64,000 nt of DNA, from the NCBI RefSeq assembly GCF_029813785.1, contig NZ_JARVKY010000012.1, forward strand, positions 1 to 64,000, read 5' to 3'. The DNA comes from Streptomyces sp. DH41 (GTDB lineage: Bacteria > Actinomycetota > Actinomycetes > Streptomycetales > Streptomycetaceae). The position numbers were made by a program, and so were the translations under genes. Positions 40,748-50,222 of the stretch are shown one piece after another; the first letter of the stretch is position 1; every line of letters starts with the position of its first letter. The notes under the pieces were generated by a model. It saw only the letters and a list, made by a program, of their open reading frames with translations, was not told the origin of the DNA and did not search any database.

Positions 40748-43186
40748 ATGGCACAGGGCACGGTCCAGGTGACGCACACCGGCACCTCGCGGTGGCGGCG
40801 CCGCACAGGTGAGTACGCATCGCTCGCCGCCGCCCTGGAGGCCGCGGCCGACGGTGACGTCCTCACCATCGCCCCCGGGACCTACCGGGAGAACCTCGTC
40901 GTCCAGCGGGCGGTGACCCTGCGCGGGCCCGAGGGCGCCCAGGGTTCCGTCCGGATCGCGCCCGTCGACGGCGTCCCGTTGACCGTGCGCGCCTCGGCGG
41001 TGGTCCAGGACCTGCACGTGGAGGGCCAGGACGCGGCGGCGCCCGCGGTGCTCGTCGAGGAGGGCACGCCGGAACTGCTGGGGCTGCGGGTGGTCACACG
41101 TTCCGCGTCCGGGATAGAGGTGCGCGGCAGCGCCCGTCCGACGGTGCGGCGTTGCAGCGTCGACAACCCCGCCGGTGTCGGCATCGCCGTCCTCGACGGC
41201 GGGGGCGGCGTCTTCGAGGAGTGCGAGGTCGTCTCGGCCGGTCAGGCGGGCGTCGCGGTGCGCTCCGGCGCGCACCCCCGGCTGGAGCGCTGCCGGGTCC
41301 ACCACGCCGCGGGTTCCGGCCTGACGGCGACGGGCGAGGGATCCTCGCTGGAGGCCGTGGGCTGCGAGGTCTACGAGGTGCGGGGCAGCGGCGTGCAGGT
41401 CACCGGCCGGGCCACCGCCCACATGACCGACTGCGACGTGCACCGCACCACCGGCGACGGCGTCACGCTCGACACGGACGCGGTGCTCACGCTCGCCGAC
41501 TGCCGTATCCACGAGATCCCGGAGAACGCGGTCGACCTGCGCTCCCGCTCCGTCCTCACCCTGACCCGCACCACCGTGCGGCAGTTCGGGCGCAACGGCC
41601 TGTCGGTATGGGATCCGGGCACGCGCGTGGACGCCAACCAGTGCGAGATCTTCGACAGCACGGGCGACTACCCGGCGGTCTGGGTCAGTGACGGCGCGAC
41701 CGCGGTGCTCGACTCCTGCCGGGTGCACGACGTGCCCGACGCGCTGTTCGTCCTCGACCGCGGATCGCGCGCGGACGTCGTCGACAGCGACCTCTCCCAG
41801 GTGCGCAACACGGCCGTGTCGGTGAGCGACGGCGCGACCGCGCAGCTCGACGACTGCCGCATCCGGGACGCCGCCACGGGCGCCTGGTTCCGCGACCACG
41901 GCAGCGGCGGCACCCTGAACAACTGCACCCTGGACGGCAACCGCACCGGCGTGATCGTCACCAAGGGCGCCGACCCCACCATCGAGCGCTGCACGGTCGA
42001 CTCCCCCTCGGAGGCGGGGGTCTACGTGTCGGCCGGAGGCCGCGGCAGCTTCCTGAACTGCCGCGTGACGGGCAGCACCGGCTACGGCTTCCATGTGATC
42101 GACGGCTGCCGTACGACACTGCGCAAGTGCCGTACGGAGCGGTGTGCGCGGGGCGGGTACGAGTTCGCGGACGGCGGACCGGACACGGCGTACGACTCCG
42201 GTCCGCTCGTCGAGGACTGCACCAGCGACGAGAGCGGCGGCCTGACCCCGCCCGCCGCGCCGGAACCGGTCGTACAGACGGCGAGCCACTCCCCCGGCCT
42301 GCTGGGCTCCATCCCCGGGCAGCGCAGCACCGAACAGGAGCCCCTGATCGCGGGCGCCGGGCCGCGGGAACCGGCCCGGACCTCGAAGGCCGTCCTCGGT
42401 GAACTGGACGCGCTGGTCGGTCTGGACAGCGTCAAGCGCGAGGTGCGGGCCCTGACCGACATGATCGAGGTTGGCCGGCGCCGGCGGCAGGCGGGGCTGA
42501 AGGCCGCGTCGGTCAAACGGCACCTGGTCTTCACCGGCTCCCCGGGCACCGGAAAGACCACGGTCGCCCGGCTGTACGGCGAGATACTCGCCTCCCTCGG
42601 CGTCCTGGACAAGGGGCACCTCGTCGAGGTGTCGCGGGTCGACCTGGTCGGCGAGCACATCGGCTCCACGGCGATCCGCACCCAGGAGGCTTTCCAGCGG
42701 GCGCACGGCGGCGTGCTGTTCATCGACGAGGCGTACGCGCTGTCCCCCGAGGACGCGGGGCGGGACTTCGGCAAGGAGGCCATCGACACGCTGGTGAAGC
42801 TGATGGAGGACCAGCGGGACGCGGTCGTGGTGATCGTCGCGGGGTACACGGCGGAGATGGAGCGTTTCCTGTCCGTCAACCCGGGTGTGGCGTCCCGGTT
42901 CTCACGGACCATCACCTTCGGCGACTACGGGCCCGAGGAGCTGCTGCGGATCGTGGAGCAGCAGGCCGACGAGCACGAGTACCGGCTGGCGCCGGGTGCG
43001 GCCGAGGCGCTGACGAAGTACTTCACGGCGATCCCGAAGGGCCCGGCCTTCGGCAACGGCCGCACCGCCCGCCAGACGTTCGAGGCGATGGTGGAGCGGC
43101 ACGCGAGCCGGGTCGCCCAGGTGGCCGACCCCAGCACGGATGACCTGACCCTGCTCTACGCCGAGGACCTGCCGGAGCTTCCGTAG
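40748..43186 (+). CDS. right-handed beta-helix / CbxX-type AAA+ ATPase
   Basis: Protein of 812 aa. Residues about 30-500 form a right-handed parallel beta-helix with roughly twenty PbH1-like turns (recurring VxxCxVxxxxxxGVxV patterns). A short linker leads to a CbxX/CfxQ (EccA/SpoVK-like) AAA+ domain with Walker A GSPGTGKT near 596-603, Walker B GVLFIDEAYAL near 654-664 and the sensor FGNGRTARQTFE near the end. No signal peptide, so the beta-helix should be cytoplasmic. EccA relatives act with type VII secretion, but no ESX genes are in the window. It may remodel a partner held by the helix. Confidence 0.87.
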   Translation: MAQGTVQVTHTGTSRWRRRTGEYASLAAALEAAADGDVLTIAPGTYRENLVVQRAVTLRGPEGAQGSVRIAPVDGVPLTVRASAVVQDLHVEGQDAAAPAVLVEEGTPELLGLRVVTRSASGIEVRGSARPTVRRCSVDNPAGVGIAVLDGGGGVFEECEVVSAGQAGVAVRSGAHPRLERCRVHHAAGSGLTATGEGSSLEAVGCEVYEVRGSGVQVTGRATAHMTDCDVHRTTGDGVTLDTDAVLTLADCRIHEIPENAVDLRSRSVLTLTRTTVRQFGRNGLSVWDPGTRVDANQCEIFDSTGDYPAVWVSDGATAVLDSCRVHDVPDALFVLDRGSRADVVDSDLSQVRNTAVSVSDGATAQLDDCRIRDAATGAWFRDHGSGGTLNNCTLDGNRTGVIVTKGADPTIERCTVDSPSEAGVYVSAGGRGSFLNCRVTGSTGYGFHVIDGCRTTLRKCRTERCARGGYEFADGGPDTAYDSGPLVEDCTSDESGGLTPPAAPEPVVQTASHSPGLLGSIPGQRSTEQEPLIAGAGPREPARTSKAVLGELDALVGLDSVKREVRALTDMIEVGRRRRQAGLKAASVKRHLVFTGSPGTGKTTVARLYGEILASLGVLDKGHLVEVSRVDLVGEHIGSTAIRTQEAFQRAHGGVLFIDEAYALSPEDAGRDFGKEAIDTLVKLMEDQRDAVVVIVAGYTAEMERFLSVNPGVASRFSRTITFGDYGPEELLRIVEQQADEHEYRLAPGAAEALTKYFTAIPKGPAFGNGRTARQTFEAMVERHASRVAQVADPSTDDLTLLYAEDLPELP

Positions 43187-43191
43187 CGGGG

Positions 43192-43227
43192 CCCGCCGGG
43201 ACCGCCGCGGTCAGCGACCCCGGCGGG
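43192..43227. terminator. 9-bp stem hairpin between convergent genes
   Basis: CCCGCCGGG at 43192-43200 pairs with CCCGGCGGG at 43219-43227. It lies just past the AAA+ gene stop and before the convergent membrane-hydrolase stop. The loop is 18 nt and may pair further (ACCGCCGCGGT). Confidence 0.6.
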
Positions 43228-43243
43228 TGCGCGTCCGAGCGCC

Positions 43244-45679
43244 TCAGCGGTCCCCGGCTCCGTCGTCCGCCGGGGCGGCGGGCGCCGGCCGGTCGGTGTG
43301 GCGCGGCGCCGGTACTTCGGGGCGCAGCCGGGCCAGCAGGCGCTGCCGTTCCTCGGCGAAGGCCGGGTCGGCCTGGTAGTCGGAGTGGCCGAGGATCGGC
43401 GCGGGCAGCGGGTGGAGTGCGGTGCGGCCGTAGGTGAGCGGGTCCTTGAGGGGCGCGCGGTCCACCGCGGGGCCCGAGTCGCCGGGCAGCCGCATCGGGC
43501 CGCCGATGGGGTCGGTGCGCCGGTAGAGGTTGCGCCAGCAGTCGACCTCCTCGTGCAGCGAGCCGAGCGCGGCCGGTCCGAAGTGGGCCGGGAACCAGCG
43601 GCCGTACAGCCGCTCCAGTGGTGAGCCGTAGGTGAGCAGGGCGACCCGTTTGCGGGCGGACGGCTCCAGTTGCCAGGCCGCGGAGGCGGCGAGGACGCTG
43701 CCCTGCGAGTGCCCGGAGATGACCAGCCGCCCGCCGGTGGCCCGGGTCCAGGTCGCCATCCGCCAGGTGAGGTCGGGCACCGCGCGCTCCGCGTAGCAGG
43801 GCGGTGCGAAGGGGTGGGCGGCGCGCGGCCAGAAGGTGCCGACGTCCCACAGGATGCCGATGGTGCGCCGCGCGGAGGCGTCCTTGTAGGCACGCCTGCC
43901 CCAGGTGACAAACAGTATGAAGCCGAGGCCGATGAGCCAGGAGCCCAGCGCCTGCGCGGTCTGCGCGGCGCCGTGCACGACGGCGTACGTGCCGCGCGCG
44001 GCCTCGCCGGGCACCCGGTCGGTCGCCAGGGCGCCCACCAGGGCTCCGGCACCGAGCAGCAGGGTGGCGGCGGAGGTGATGGCGACGAGGAGGGGGGCCC
44101 GGTCGGTGAGGGTGGCCATGGCGCGGGTGAGCGCGATGCGCCGGGTGCGTCCCGGGTCCCCGGCCTCCCCGGCGAGGTCGCCCTCCACGGCGTCCCGTTC
44201 GGCGCGGGCGAGGCGCCAGGTGTGCCGGGCGAGCGCGGCGCACAGCAGCAGTACGACGACGAGCAGCGGCGGGATGACGGACGCCTGCCAGGTCAGCAGG
44301 ACGGGCGGGCCGTCGATGGAGGTGCCGGTGCCGTCCAGCCAGTCCGACACCCGCTGGGAGACGCCGCCGGACATCACGCCGCCCAGGGCGCAGGCCAGCA
44401 TGGCGACGGCGGGGCCGCCGAGGCCGCGCATCGCGACGCGGGCGTCGGGGAGGCTGCGGTGGAGGACGTGGGCGACCACGGCGAGGGCGATGACCAGCAG
44501 TCCCTGCACCAGGGTGATGCCGCCGAACGTCATGTCCCCCGGCAGCCGCCCGGCCGACGTCCACTCCGGGCGGGCCCAGCCGCCGTACAGCACAGCGAGG
44601 ACGAGCAGGGCGAGGGCGGCGAGCGGCAGGCGTCGTACGAGGTGTTCGTCGAGTTCCCGGTCGAGACGGTTCTCGCTGCGGCCCCGGCGGCAGACCACCG
44701 CCACCACGGTGACCGCCCCGGCGGCCAGCGCCGTCTCCAGGACCCAGCCCAGCGTGTCGAGCGGCGCGGATCCCCCCGCCCCGCGGTCGAAGCGTGCCGC
44801 CGGTGCGCCGACCGCCGCGGCGACCGTCAGCAGGGCCGCGGCGGTGTGCGCGGCGCGCAGCCGGGCCACCAGGCGGCGCCCGTACCAGAACCCGGGCCGG
44901 CCCAGGGCGGTGCGACCGGGGTCCTCCTCGGGGCCGGACTCGCGGTCCGTCGGCGGCTGGGACTCGTACGCCCGCCAGGTGCGCAACGACAGGTACCACA
45001 ACAGGCCGGTGAGCGCGGCGGGCACCACGGCCGCGAGGGCGAGCCTGCGGCCGGGCGTGCTCCACCAGCCGCCGTCCGACATCTGCGGCGACAGGAAGCC
45101 CAGCCAGGAGTGCCGCTCGGCACACGCGCGCGTGCCCGCGCACTGCCACGCCACGAGGTCGAGGGCGACCTCGCAGGCCGCGGCGACCAGCAGCACCGTC
45201 AGGGTCAGGCCCACGAGCCGCACCAGCAGCCCGTACAGGCGCACCGCCCGGGTCCGGCCCTGGGCGGTGGGCCGCATCCAGTGGGCGAGGTTGACCACCA
45301 TGAAGGGCAGAAGCAGCAGCCACAGGGCGCGGGTGCCGTTGCCGGAGGTGAGGTTGCACCAGACGTAGGCCTCGGGCACCGGCCGTCCCCGGTAGTCCTT
45401 TGGCCGGGACTCGGCGTCGGCGTCCTCGGTGCGCCGGAAGACGGCCGCGATGTGGTCGCCGGTGACCCGCACGGTCCGCGGGTCGTCCAGCATCTCGGCG
45501 GGTGTCGTGCCGCCCACTCCGTGCACCAGGAGTTCCAGGGCGGTGCCGGTCCTCCCCTCTCCCCCGCCTTTCCCCCGCGCGCCGTCTCTCCCGTTCGCCC
45601 CGTCTGTCCCGTCGCGCGGTCCGGGGGCGTCCTGTCCGCCCGTACCGGCCGATTCCTGCGCCTGCTCCACTGTCCGCAC
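43244..45679 (-). CDS. large membrane protein with C-terminal lipase-like domain
   Basis: Protein of 811 aa from GTG 45679 (preceded by GGGGGA). An N-terminal cytoplasmic part contains LELLVHGVGGTTPAEMLDDP. Then about ten to twelve membrane helices lie between about 120 and 580, and a C-terminal alpha/beta-hydrolase-like segment has the nucleophile elbow LVISGHSQGSVLAA (about 640-653). The split between the N-terminal HGVGG (an oxyanion-type motif) and the distant GHSQG suggests one hydrolase fold interrupted by the membrane block. It is conserved in Streptomyces as far as I recall; activity is unproven. It diverges from a DeoR regulator. Confidence 0.72.
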   Translation of the reverse strand: MRTVEQAQESAGTGGQDAPGPRDGTDGANGRDGARGKGGGEGRTGTALELLVHGVGGTTPAEMLDDPRTVRVTGDHIAAVFRRTEDADAESRPKDYRGRPVPEAYVWCNLTSGNGTRALWLLLLPFMVVNLAHWMRPTAQGRTRAVRLYGLLVRLVGLTLTVLLVAAACEVALDLVAWQCAGTRACAERHSWLGFLSPQMSDGGWWSTPGRRLALAAVVPAALTGLLWYLSLRTWRAYESQPPTDRESGPEEDPGRTALGRPGFWYGRRLVARLRAAHTAAALLTVAAAVGAPAARFDRGAGGSAPLDTLGWVLETALAAGAVTVVAVVCRRGRSENRLDRELDEHLVRRLPLAALALLVLAVLYGGWARPEWTSAGRLPGDMTFGGITLVQGLLVIALAVVAHVLHRSLPDARVAMRGLGGPAVAMLACALGGVMSGGVSQRVSDWLDGTGTSIDGPPVLLTWQASVIPPLLVVVLLLCAALARHTWRLARAERDAVEGDLAGEAGDPGRTRRIALTRAMATLTDRAPLLVAITSAATLLLGAGALVGALATDRVPGEAARGTYAVVHGAAQTAQALGSWLIGLGFILFVTWGRRAYKDASARRTIGILWDVGTFWPRAAHPFAPPCYAERAVPDLTWRMATWTRATGGRLVISGHSQGSVLAASAAWQLEPSARKRVALLTYGSPLERLYGRWFPAHFGPAALGSLHEEVDCWRNLYRRTDPIGGPMRLPGDSGPAVDRAPLKDPLTYGRTALHPLPAPILGHSDYQADPAFAEERQRLLARLRPEVPAPRHTDRPAPAAPADDGAGDR

Positions 45680-45955
45680 TCCCCCGTGACGCGCCGTCGG
45701 CTCTGCCCGTGCGGGCACCAGGATCTCCGCTGAGCGGGCGGCGCACACCCCTCGGCACGGAATCTCCCCGAACCGTGCGCCAGGTGACGCCGGAAGGGGA
45801 CGGAAGGGACGGGTGCGCGGCTGACAGGCGGTGGCGCGGCCCCGGGCGTGGCGTGCGAGGATGGGACGTCCGCGCACAGGAGTGGGGAGTAGTCCTCATC
45901 AGAGCGAGTGCGTCGGCGTGTCGGGCGGTTTTGCGGCGAAAGGACCGAAGCGTAC

Positions 45956-46777
45956 GTGAGTGAGAATCCGAACCTCCTCGCGGAGCAGCGTCGCGCCCTG
46001 ATCCTCGACGAGGTGCGCCGCCGGGGCGGGGTCCGGGTCAACGAGCTGACCCGCAAGCTCGGGGTGTCGGACATGACGGTCCGCCGCGACCTCGACGCGC
46101 TGGCCCGGCAGGGCGTGCTGGAGAAGGTGCACGGCGGCGCGGTCCCGGTGGTCGAGGCGAGTACGCACGAGCCGGGGTTCGAGGCGAAGTCGGGTCTGGA
46201 GCCGACCGCCAAGGAGGACATCGCGCGGGCCGCGGCGGAACTGGTCGCGCCGGGCGCCGCGATCGCCCTGTCGGGCGGTACGACCACGTACGCGCTGGCG
46301 CACCGGCTGCTGGACGTGCCGGATCTGACGGTGGTCACCAACTCGGTGCGGGTCGCCGACGTGTTCCACGTCGCGCAGCGCACCTCGGGTGCGCGGCAGG
46401 GTGCGGCGACGGTGGTACTCACGGGTGGTGTGCGCACTCCCTCCGACTCCCTGGTGGGCCCGGTCGCCGACCAGGCGATCGCCACGCTCCACTTCGACGT
46501 GCTGTTCCTCGGTGTGCACGGGATATCGGCCGAGGCAGGCCTGTCGACCCCGAATCTCGCGGAGGCCGAGACCAACCGGCGGCTGGTGCAGTCGGCCCGG
46601 CGTGTCGTGGTGGTCGCCGACCACACCAAGTGGGGTGTCGTGGGCCTGAGTTCCTTCGCGGCGCTGGAGCAGGTGGACACGCTGGTGACCGACGCGGGTC
46701 TGCCGGCGGACGCCCGCACGGAGATCGCGGAGCACCTGGGACTGGTCGTGGCGGGCGAGCCGGAGACGACCGGCTGA
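45956..46777 (+). CDS. DeoR/GlpR-family transcriptional regulator
   Basis: Regulator of 273 aa from GTG 45956 (AAAGGA upstream). The N-terminal DeoR helix-turn-helix (about 5-60) reads LAEQRRALILDEVRRRGGV and VNELTRKLGVSDMTVRRDLDAL. The C-terminal sugar-phosphate sensor (DeoRC) has LSGGTTTYALAHRL, VLTGGVR and the effector-site VVVADHTKWGVVG. DeoR proteins respond to phosphorylated sugars, yet no sugar gene is adjacent, so its target may be distant or the divergent membrane gene. A 119-bp gap precedes the SRPBCC gene. Confidence 0.87.
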   Translation: MSENPNLLAEQRRALILDEVRRRGGVRVNELTRKLGVSDMTVRRDLDALARQGVLEKVHGGAVPVVEASTHEPGFEAKSGLEPTAKEDIARAAAELVAPGAAIALSGGTTTYALAHRLLDVPDLTVVTNSVRVADVFHVAQRTSGARQGAATVVLTGGVRTPSDSLVGPVADQAIATLHFDVLFLGVHGISAEAGLSTPNLAEAETNRRLVQSARRVVVVADHTKWGVVGLSSFAALEQVDTLVTDAGLPADARTEIAEHLGLVVAGEPETTG

Positions 46778-46895
46778 CCTCGGCGGACGCCGGTCCCCGC
46801 CCGTGGTCCCGCTGACACCCGGCGCGAGCCCGGCTATCGTGACGCCTCCCGGACGACCGTCCGCATGCGTGGTTTCGCTCAAGGGGGTTGTGCGC

Positions 46896-47369
46896 ATGGC
46901 GCACCGTCTGCGTCCGGTGGGCCTCGACTTCGTCGAGACGGCGCCGGTTCGGCTGGTCTTCGCGCGGGAGATCTCCGCCGCTCCGGGTCCGGTCTTCCGC
47001 GCGCTCGCCGAGGACGTGCCGGGCTGGACCACCTGGTTCTCGGCGGTGACGTTCGCGCGGCCCATCGGTGAGGGAGCGGGGCGGGAGATCCGGCTCAGGG
47101 GCGGTACGCGCTTCGTGGAGACGGTGCTGGCTGCCGAGCGGCCCGAGGTGTACGCCTATCGCGTGGACGTCACCAACGCGCCCGGCGCCCGGGCCATGGT
47201 CGAGGAGTGGCGGCTGGCGCCCGCCGGGGCCGGAACGCGCGTGCGGTGGACGTTCGCCGTGGACGGTACGGCGCCGTTCCGTTTCGTGCTGAACCGCGCG
47301 CGTCCGGGTCTGGGGCGGGCCTTCCGGGACGCGGTCACCTCGCTGGACCGGCGGCTCACCCGCCCGTAG
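46896..47369 (+). CDS. SRPBCC family protein
   Basis: Protein of 157 aa with the START/SRPBCC hydrophobic-cavity fold: VFAREISAAPGPVFRALAEDVPGWTTW near the N-terminus and a C-terminal long helix (FRFVLNRARPGLGRAFRDAVTSL). These bind small hydrophobic ligands or act in polyketide-like chemistry. ATG 46896 follows AAGGGGG; GTG 46890 is an alternative. Convergent with the PLP enzyme gene. No ligand suggested by context. Confidence 0.75.
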   Translation: MAHRLRPVGLDFVETAPVRLVFAREISAAPGPVFRALAEDVPGWTTWFSAVTFARPIGEGAGREIRLRGGTRFVETVLAAERPEVYAYRVDVTNAPGARAMVEEWRLAPAGAGTRVRWTFAVDGTAPFRFVLNRARPGLGRAFRDAVTSLDRRLTRP

Positions 47370-47409
47370 GCGTATTGATCCGCGCGGCCCGCGACTCATG
47401 GGTCCTCGG

Positions 47410-48534
47410 TCAGCCGGGCCAGGCGCCCGTGTGCAGCAGGGACTCGATCGCCGCCGTGTACGGGCCGATGTCGAGGCCCTGTTCGGCGAGCCAGGCGTCC
47501 GAGTAGTACTTGTCGAGGTACCGGTCCCCCGGATCGCACAGCAGCGTCACCACACTGCCCCGGCGTCCCTCGGCCACCATCTCGGCGACGATCTTCAGCG
47601 CGCTCCACAGCCCGGTGCCCGTGGAGCCGCCCGCCTTGCGGCCGATGGCCTGTTCCAGGGCCCGGACGGCAGCCACGCTCGCCGCGTCCGGCACCTTCAT
47701 CATGCGGTCGATCGCGCCGGGCACGAAGCTCGGTTCCATACGCGGCCTGCCGATGCCCTCGATCCGGGAGCCGCGGTCGCAGGCGACGTCCGGATCGCCG
47801 GTGGTCCAGCCCTCGAAGAAGCAGGAGTTCTCCGGGTCGGCGACGCAGACGCGGGTGTCGTGCTGCATGTAGTGCACATAGCGCGCGAGGGTCGCCGAGG
47901 TCCCGCCGGTGCCGGCCGTGGCGACGATCCACGCCGGTTCGGGGAACCTCTCCAGCCGCAGCTGCCGGAAGATCGACTCGGCGATGTTGTTGTTGCCGCG
48001 CCAGTCAGTGGCGCGCTCGGCGTAGGTGAACTGGTCCATGTAGTGGCCGCCGGTCTCGGCCGCGAGGCGGGCGGACTCCTCGTACATCCGGCGGGAGTCG
48101 TCCACGAAGTGGCACCGTCCGCCGTGGAACTCGATCAGGCGGATCTTCTCCGCGCTGGTCGTGCGCGGCATGACGGCGATGAAGGGCACGCCGATCAGCT
48201 TCGCGAAGTACGCCTCGGAGACGGCCGTCGAGCCGCTGGACGCCTCGATCACCGGCCGGTCCGGCCGGATCCAGCCGTTGCACAGGCCGTAGAGGAACAG
48301 CGAGCGGGCGAGGCGGTGTTTGAGGCTGCCGGTGGGGTGGGTCGACTCGTCCTTCAGGTACAGGTCGATGCCCCACCGCTCGGGCAGCGGGAAGAGGAGC
48401 AGGTGGGTGTCGGCCGAGCGGTTGGCGTCCGCCTGGACCTTGCGTACGGCTTCTTTCAGCCATGCGCGGTAGGCGGTGTCGCTGTGATCGACGTCGAGGG
48501 TGGCGCCGGTGCGGGACTGCTGGGGGGTGCTCAC
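47410..48534 (-). CDS. PLP-dependent cysteine synthase-family enzyme (Cds1-like)
   Basis: Fold-type II PLP enzyme of 374 aa from GTG 48534 (AAGGAG). Schiff-base Lys72 lies in HPTGSLKHRLA. The conserved ASSGSTAVSEAYFAKL takes the place of the usual TSGNT loop, and GTGGTSAT is the phosphate-binding loop. Actinobacterial homologues include the mycobacterial L-cysteine desulfhydrase Cds1, which releases H2S. Distinct from CysK/CysM by length and loop sequence. It stands alone. Activity is a family inference. Confidence 0.8.
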   Translation of the reverse strand: MSTPQQSRTGATLDVDHSDTAYRAWLKEAVRKVQADANRSADTHLLLFPLPERWGIDLYLKDESTHPTGSLKHRLARSLFLYGLCNGWIRPDRPVIEASSGSTAVSEAYFAKLIGVPFIAVMPRTTSAEKIRLIEFHGGRCHFVDDSRRMYEESARLAAETGGHYMDQFTYAERATDWRGNNNIAESIFRQLRLERFPEPAWIVATAGTGGTSATLARYVHYMQHDTRVCVADPENSCFFEGWTTGDPDVACDRGSRIEGIGRPRMEPSFVPGAIDRMMKVPDAASVAAVRALEQAIGRKAGGSTGTGLWSALKIVAEMVAEGRRGSVVTLLCDPGDRYLDKYYSDAWLAEQGLDIGPYTAAIESLLHTGAWPG

Positions 48535-48876
48535 GACGGGGCTCCTTAGGCTGCGCGCCGACGGCGCGTCGCGCGGCCGACGCATCGATCATAAGCACCT
48601 TCCACACGCTTCTCACCTGCATAAACACACCTTTGGGCGTCTCAAAGGCACCCCTGGGGGCGGGCACCCGGTCCGGTGGGGGCGCATTCGCGCGAGTGCT
48701 CCGGTCGCCGCCGGAAAGGAGCGGCGCGTACTGGTGCTCGGCGCGCGGTGCGGGCAGACTGCCAGCGGGCGGGACCGGGTTCCCGCCGCGGGCGCACACT
48801 GGAGCACGAAACGAGCCGGTACCGGTCGCACCGATGTGCACGGTCCGGCAACCGACGCGCACGAGGGGGCGACGGC
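48535..48876. other. 342-bp intergenic region
   Basis: Divergent promoter region between the Cds1-like gene and a small hypothetical gene. A less GC-rich patch at about 48600-48650 (CACCTGCATAAACACACCTTTGG) is a plausible promoter for either side. No RNA, repeat or coding frame is supported. Confidence 0.5.
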
Positions 48877-49200
48877 ATGGCGGAGCCGGAGTTCAGGGCG
48901 ACGGGGGTGCGGATAGGCAAGCGGCTGCGCTCGCTCACCCGGGCCGGCACGGTCCGGATCAGCGGTGGCAGGGTGGAGTTGCTCACCAGCTACGGCAGTG
49001 AGATCGACAGCGCGCCGGTGCAGGCGGTGCGCGCCTCCCGTCCGTGGTACGCCCCCGAGGACCGGGCCCTCGCCGACCTCAACGGCAAGCGGTACCTGCT
49101 GACGCTCGGCGAGCGGGACCCCGCGCCGGGCGAGCCGGGTCCGCCCGCGGCCCGCCGTTTCATCGAGGCGGTGCGCAGGGCTGCCGGGCACCGCGTGTGA
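48877..49200 (+). CDS. conserved hypothetical protein
   Basis: Protein of 107 aa from an ATG in GGCATGG context with GAGGGGG upstream. Seen: a basic start with RLRSLTRAGTVRI, then a beta-rich middle (GRVELLTSYGSEIDSAPVQAV, YLLTLGERD) and a C-terminal helix (AARRFIEAVRRAAG). No membrane segment or cysteine. I recall it as a common Streptomyces protein of unknown function but cannot name a family. It precedes an RsbW-like kinase on the same strand by 184 bp. Confidence 0.65.
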   Translation: MAEPEFRATGVRIGKRLRSLTRAGTVRISGGRVELLTSYGSEIDSAPVQAVRASRPWYAPEDRALADLNGKRYLLTLGERDPAPGEPGPPAARRFIEAVRRAAGHRV

Positions 49201-49384
49201 GATGTCCGTAAGTTGCGGTGCCTCACCCCTTGCGTCACGCTGGTCTCACGTCACTCTGGGTTTACCGGCGATAACGCTGCGAACCAGCCCGCCGGCCAAG
49301 ACAGCAGGCGGCGATGCGCCGCGTGCGCCCTGCTGGATCCGAACTCCGTGTTCTTCCGGACCTCTATGTCGGGGAGTCGCAGCC

Positions 49385-49933
49385 GTGATCAGTCACCCAA
49401 GCAGACACTGCACGGTGGAGCTCCAAGCCCTGCCGTCGCGGATCGGCCAGGTCCGCAGAATCGTATCTGCGCAATTGCGCTACTGGCATATGGATCCCCT
49501 GATCGACCGGGCCGCGCTCGGCGTGACGGAGTTGTTGACCAACGTCCACCTGCATGCCCGGCCCGACAAGACGTGCACCGTGGAGATAGAGCTGATCCTG
49601 GACCGGCTCACCGTCTCGGTGCGCGACCATGATCCGCGTCTTCCCGTGGTGGACGACGCCGAGCCGCTCGCGACCTGCGGGCGCGGGCTCTCCATGGTGG
49701 CCGCGATGAGCGAGAGCTGGGGCGTCCGGCCGGACGGCGAGTCCGGCAAGGTCGTCTGGTTCACGCTCCCGACGGCCGTCTCCGTGGCGCCGCCCCCGGC
49801 GTCACCCGTCGCCGCGCGCCCACCGCGGCGCCTGGTCGGTGAGGTGCCGGCCGCCGCGTTCGCGGAGGTCGAGCAGACGGCGGACCTGGGCAGATCCCAA
49901 CCCGCTCCCGCCCGGTCGGCCGTTGCCGGCTGA
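49385..49933 (+). CDS. RsbW-like ATP-binding anti-sigma factor/serine kinase
   Basis: HATPase_c_2 protein of 182 aa. GTG 49385 follows GGGGAG. The N box ALGVTELLTNVHLHA and G boxes RDHDPRLP and GRGLSMVAAMSESWGV are clear within residues 1-125. The last 50 residues are a Pro/Ala-rich tail. Streptomyces has dozens of these proteins, which phosphorylate anti-sigma-factor antagonists or sequester sigma factors of the SigB type. No partner STAS or sigma gene is adjacent, so the partner is unknown. The open frame further upstream has no good start. Confidence 0.85.
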   Translation: MISHPSRHCTVELQALPSRIGQVRRIVSAQLRYWHMDPLIDRAALGVTELLTNVHLHARPDKTCTVEIELILDRLTVSVRDHDPRLPVVDDAEPLATCGRGLSMVAAMSESWGVRPDGESGKVVWFTLPTAVSVAPPPASPVAARPPRRLVGEVPAAAFAEVEQTADLGRSQPAPARSAVAG

Positions 49934-50222
49934 CCGGGCGGTGACCGTTCGCTGCCGCGGGCCGTGCGGGCGCGTGCGTGCCCACCGCCGCTCGGTGGGC
50001 GGGCCCGGCGGGCGCGGGGCGGCCCGCGGCCGCCGCGCGGCGCGGGGGCCGGTGGTACGCCGCTCCGCTCCGGCTCCACGGCCGGTCGTGAACCGGACAG
50101 CGGCGGCTGGTCCGCAGGTTGTGCGCACGCGTTGCGCGCGCCCGTTGTGTGCACCGGCGACAGTCGGGCGACGCGGGCGCCGGAGCCCGCCTGTCCGTCT
50201 TCAACGGGTCAGGTGGTCGCGG

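Noticed and set aside
40265..42706. 813-codon minus-strand frame opposite the beta-helix/AAA+ gene
   Set aside because: Codon pattern follows the plus-strand gene, which has intact Walker motifs.
40034..43186. ESX/type VII secretion locus
   Set aside because: Only an EccA-like domain is present; no EsxA/B WXG100 protein, EccB-E or mycosin gene in the neighbourhood.
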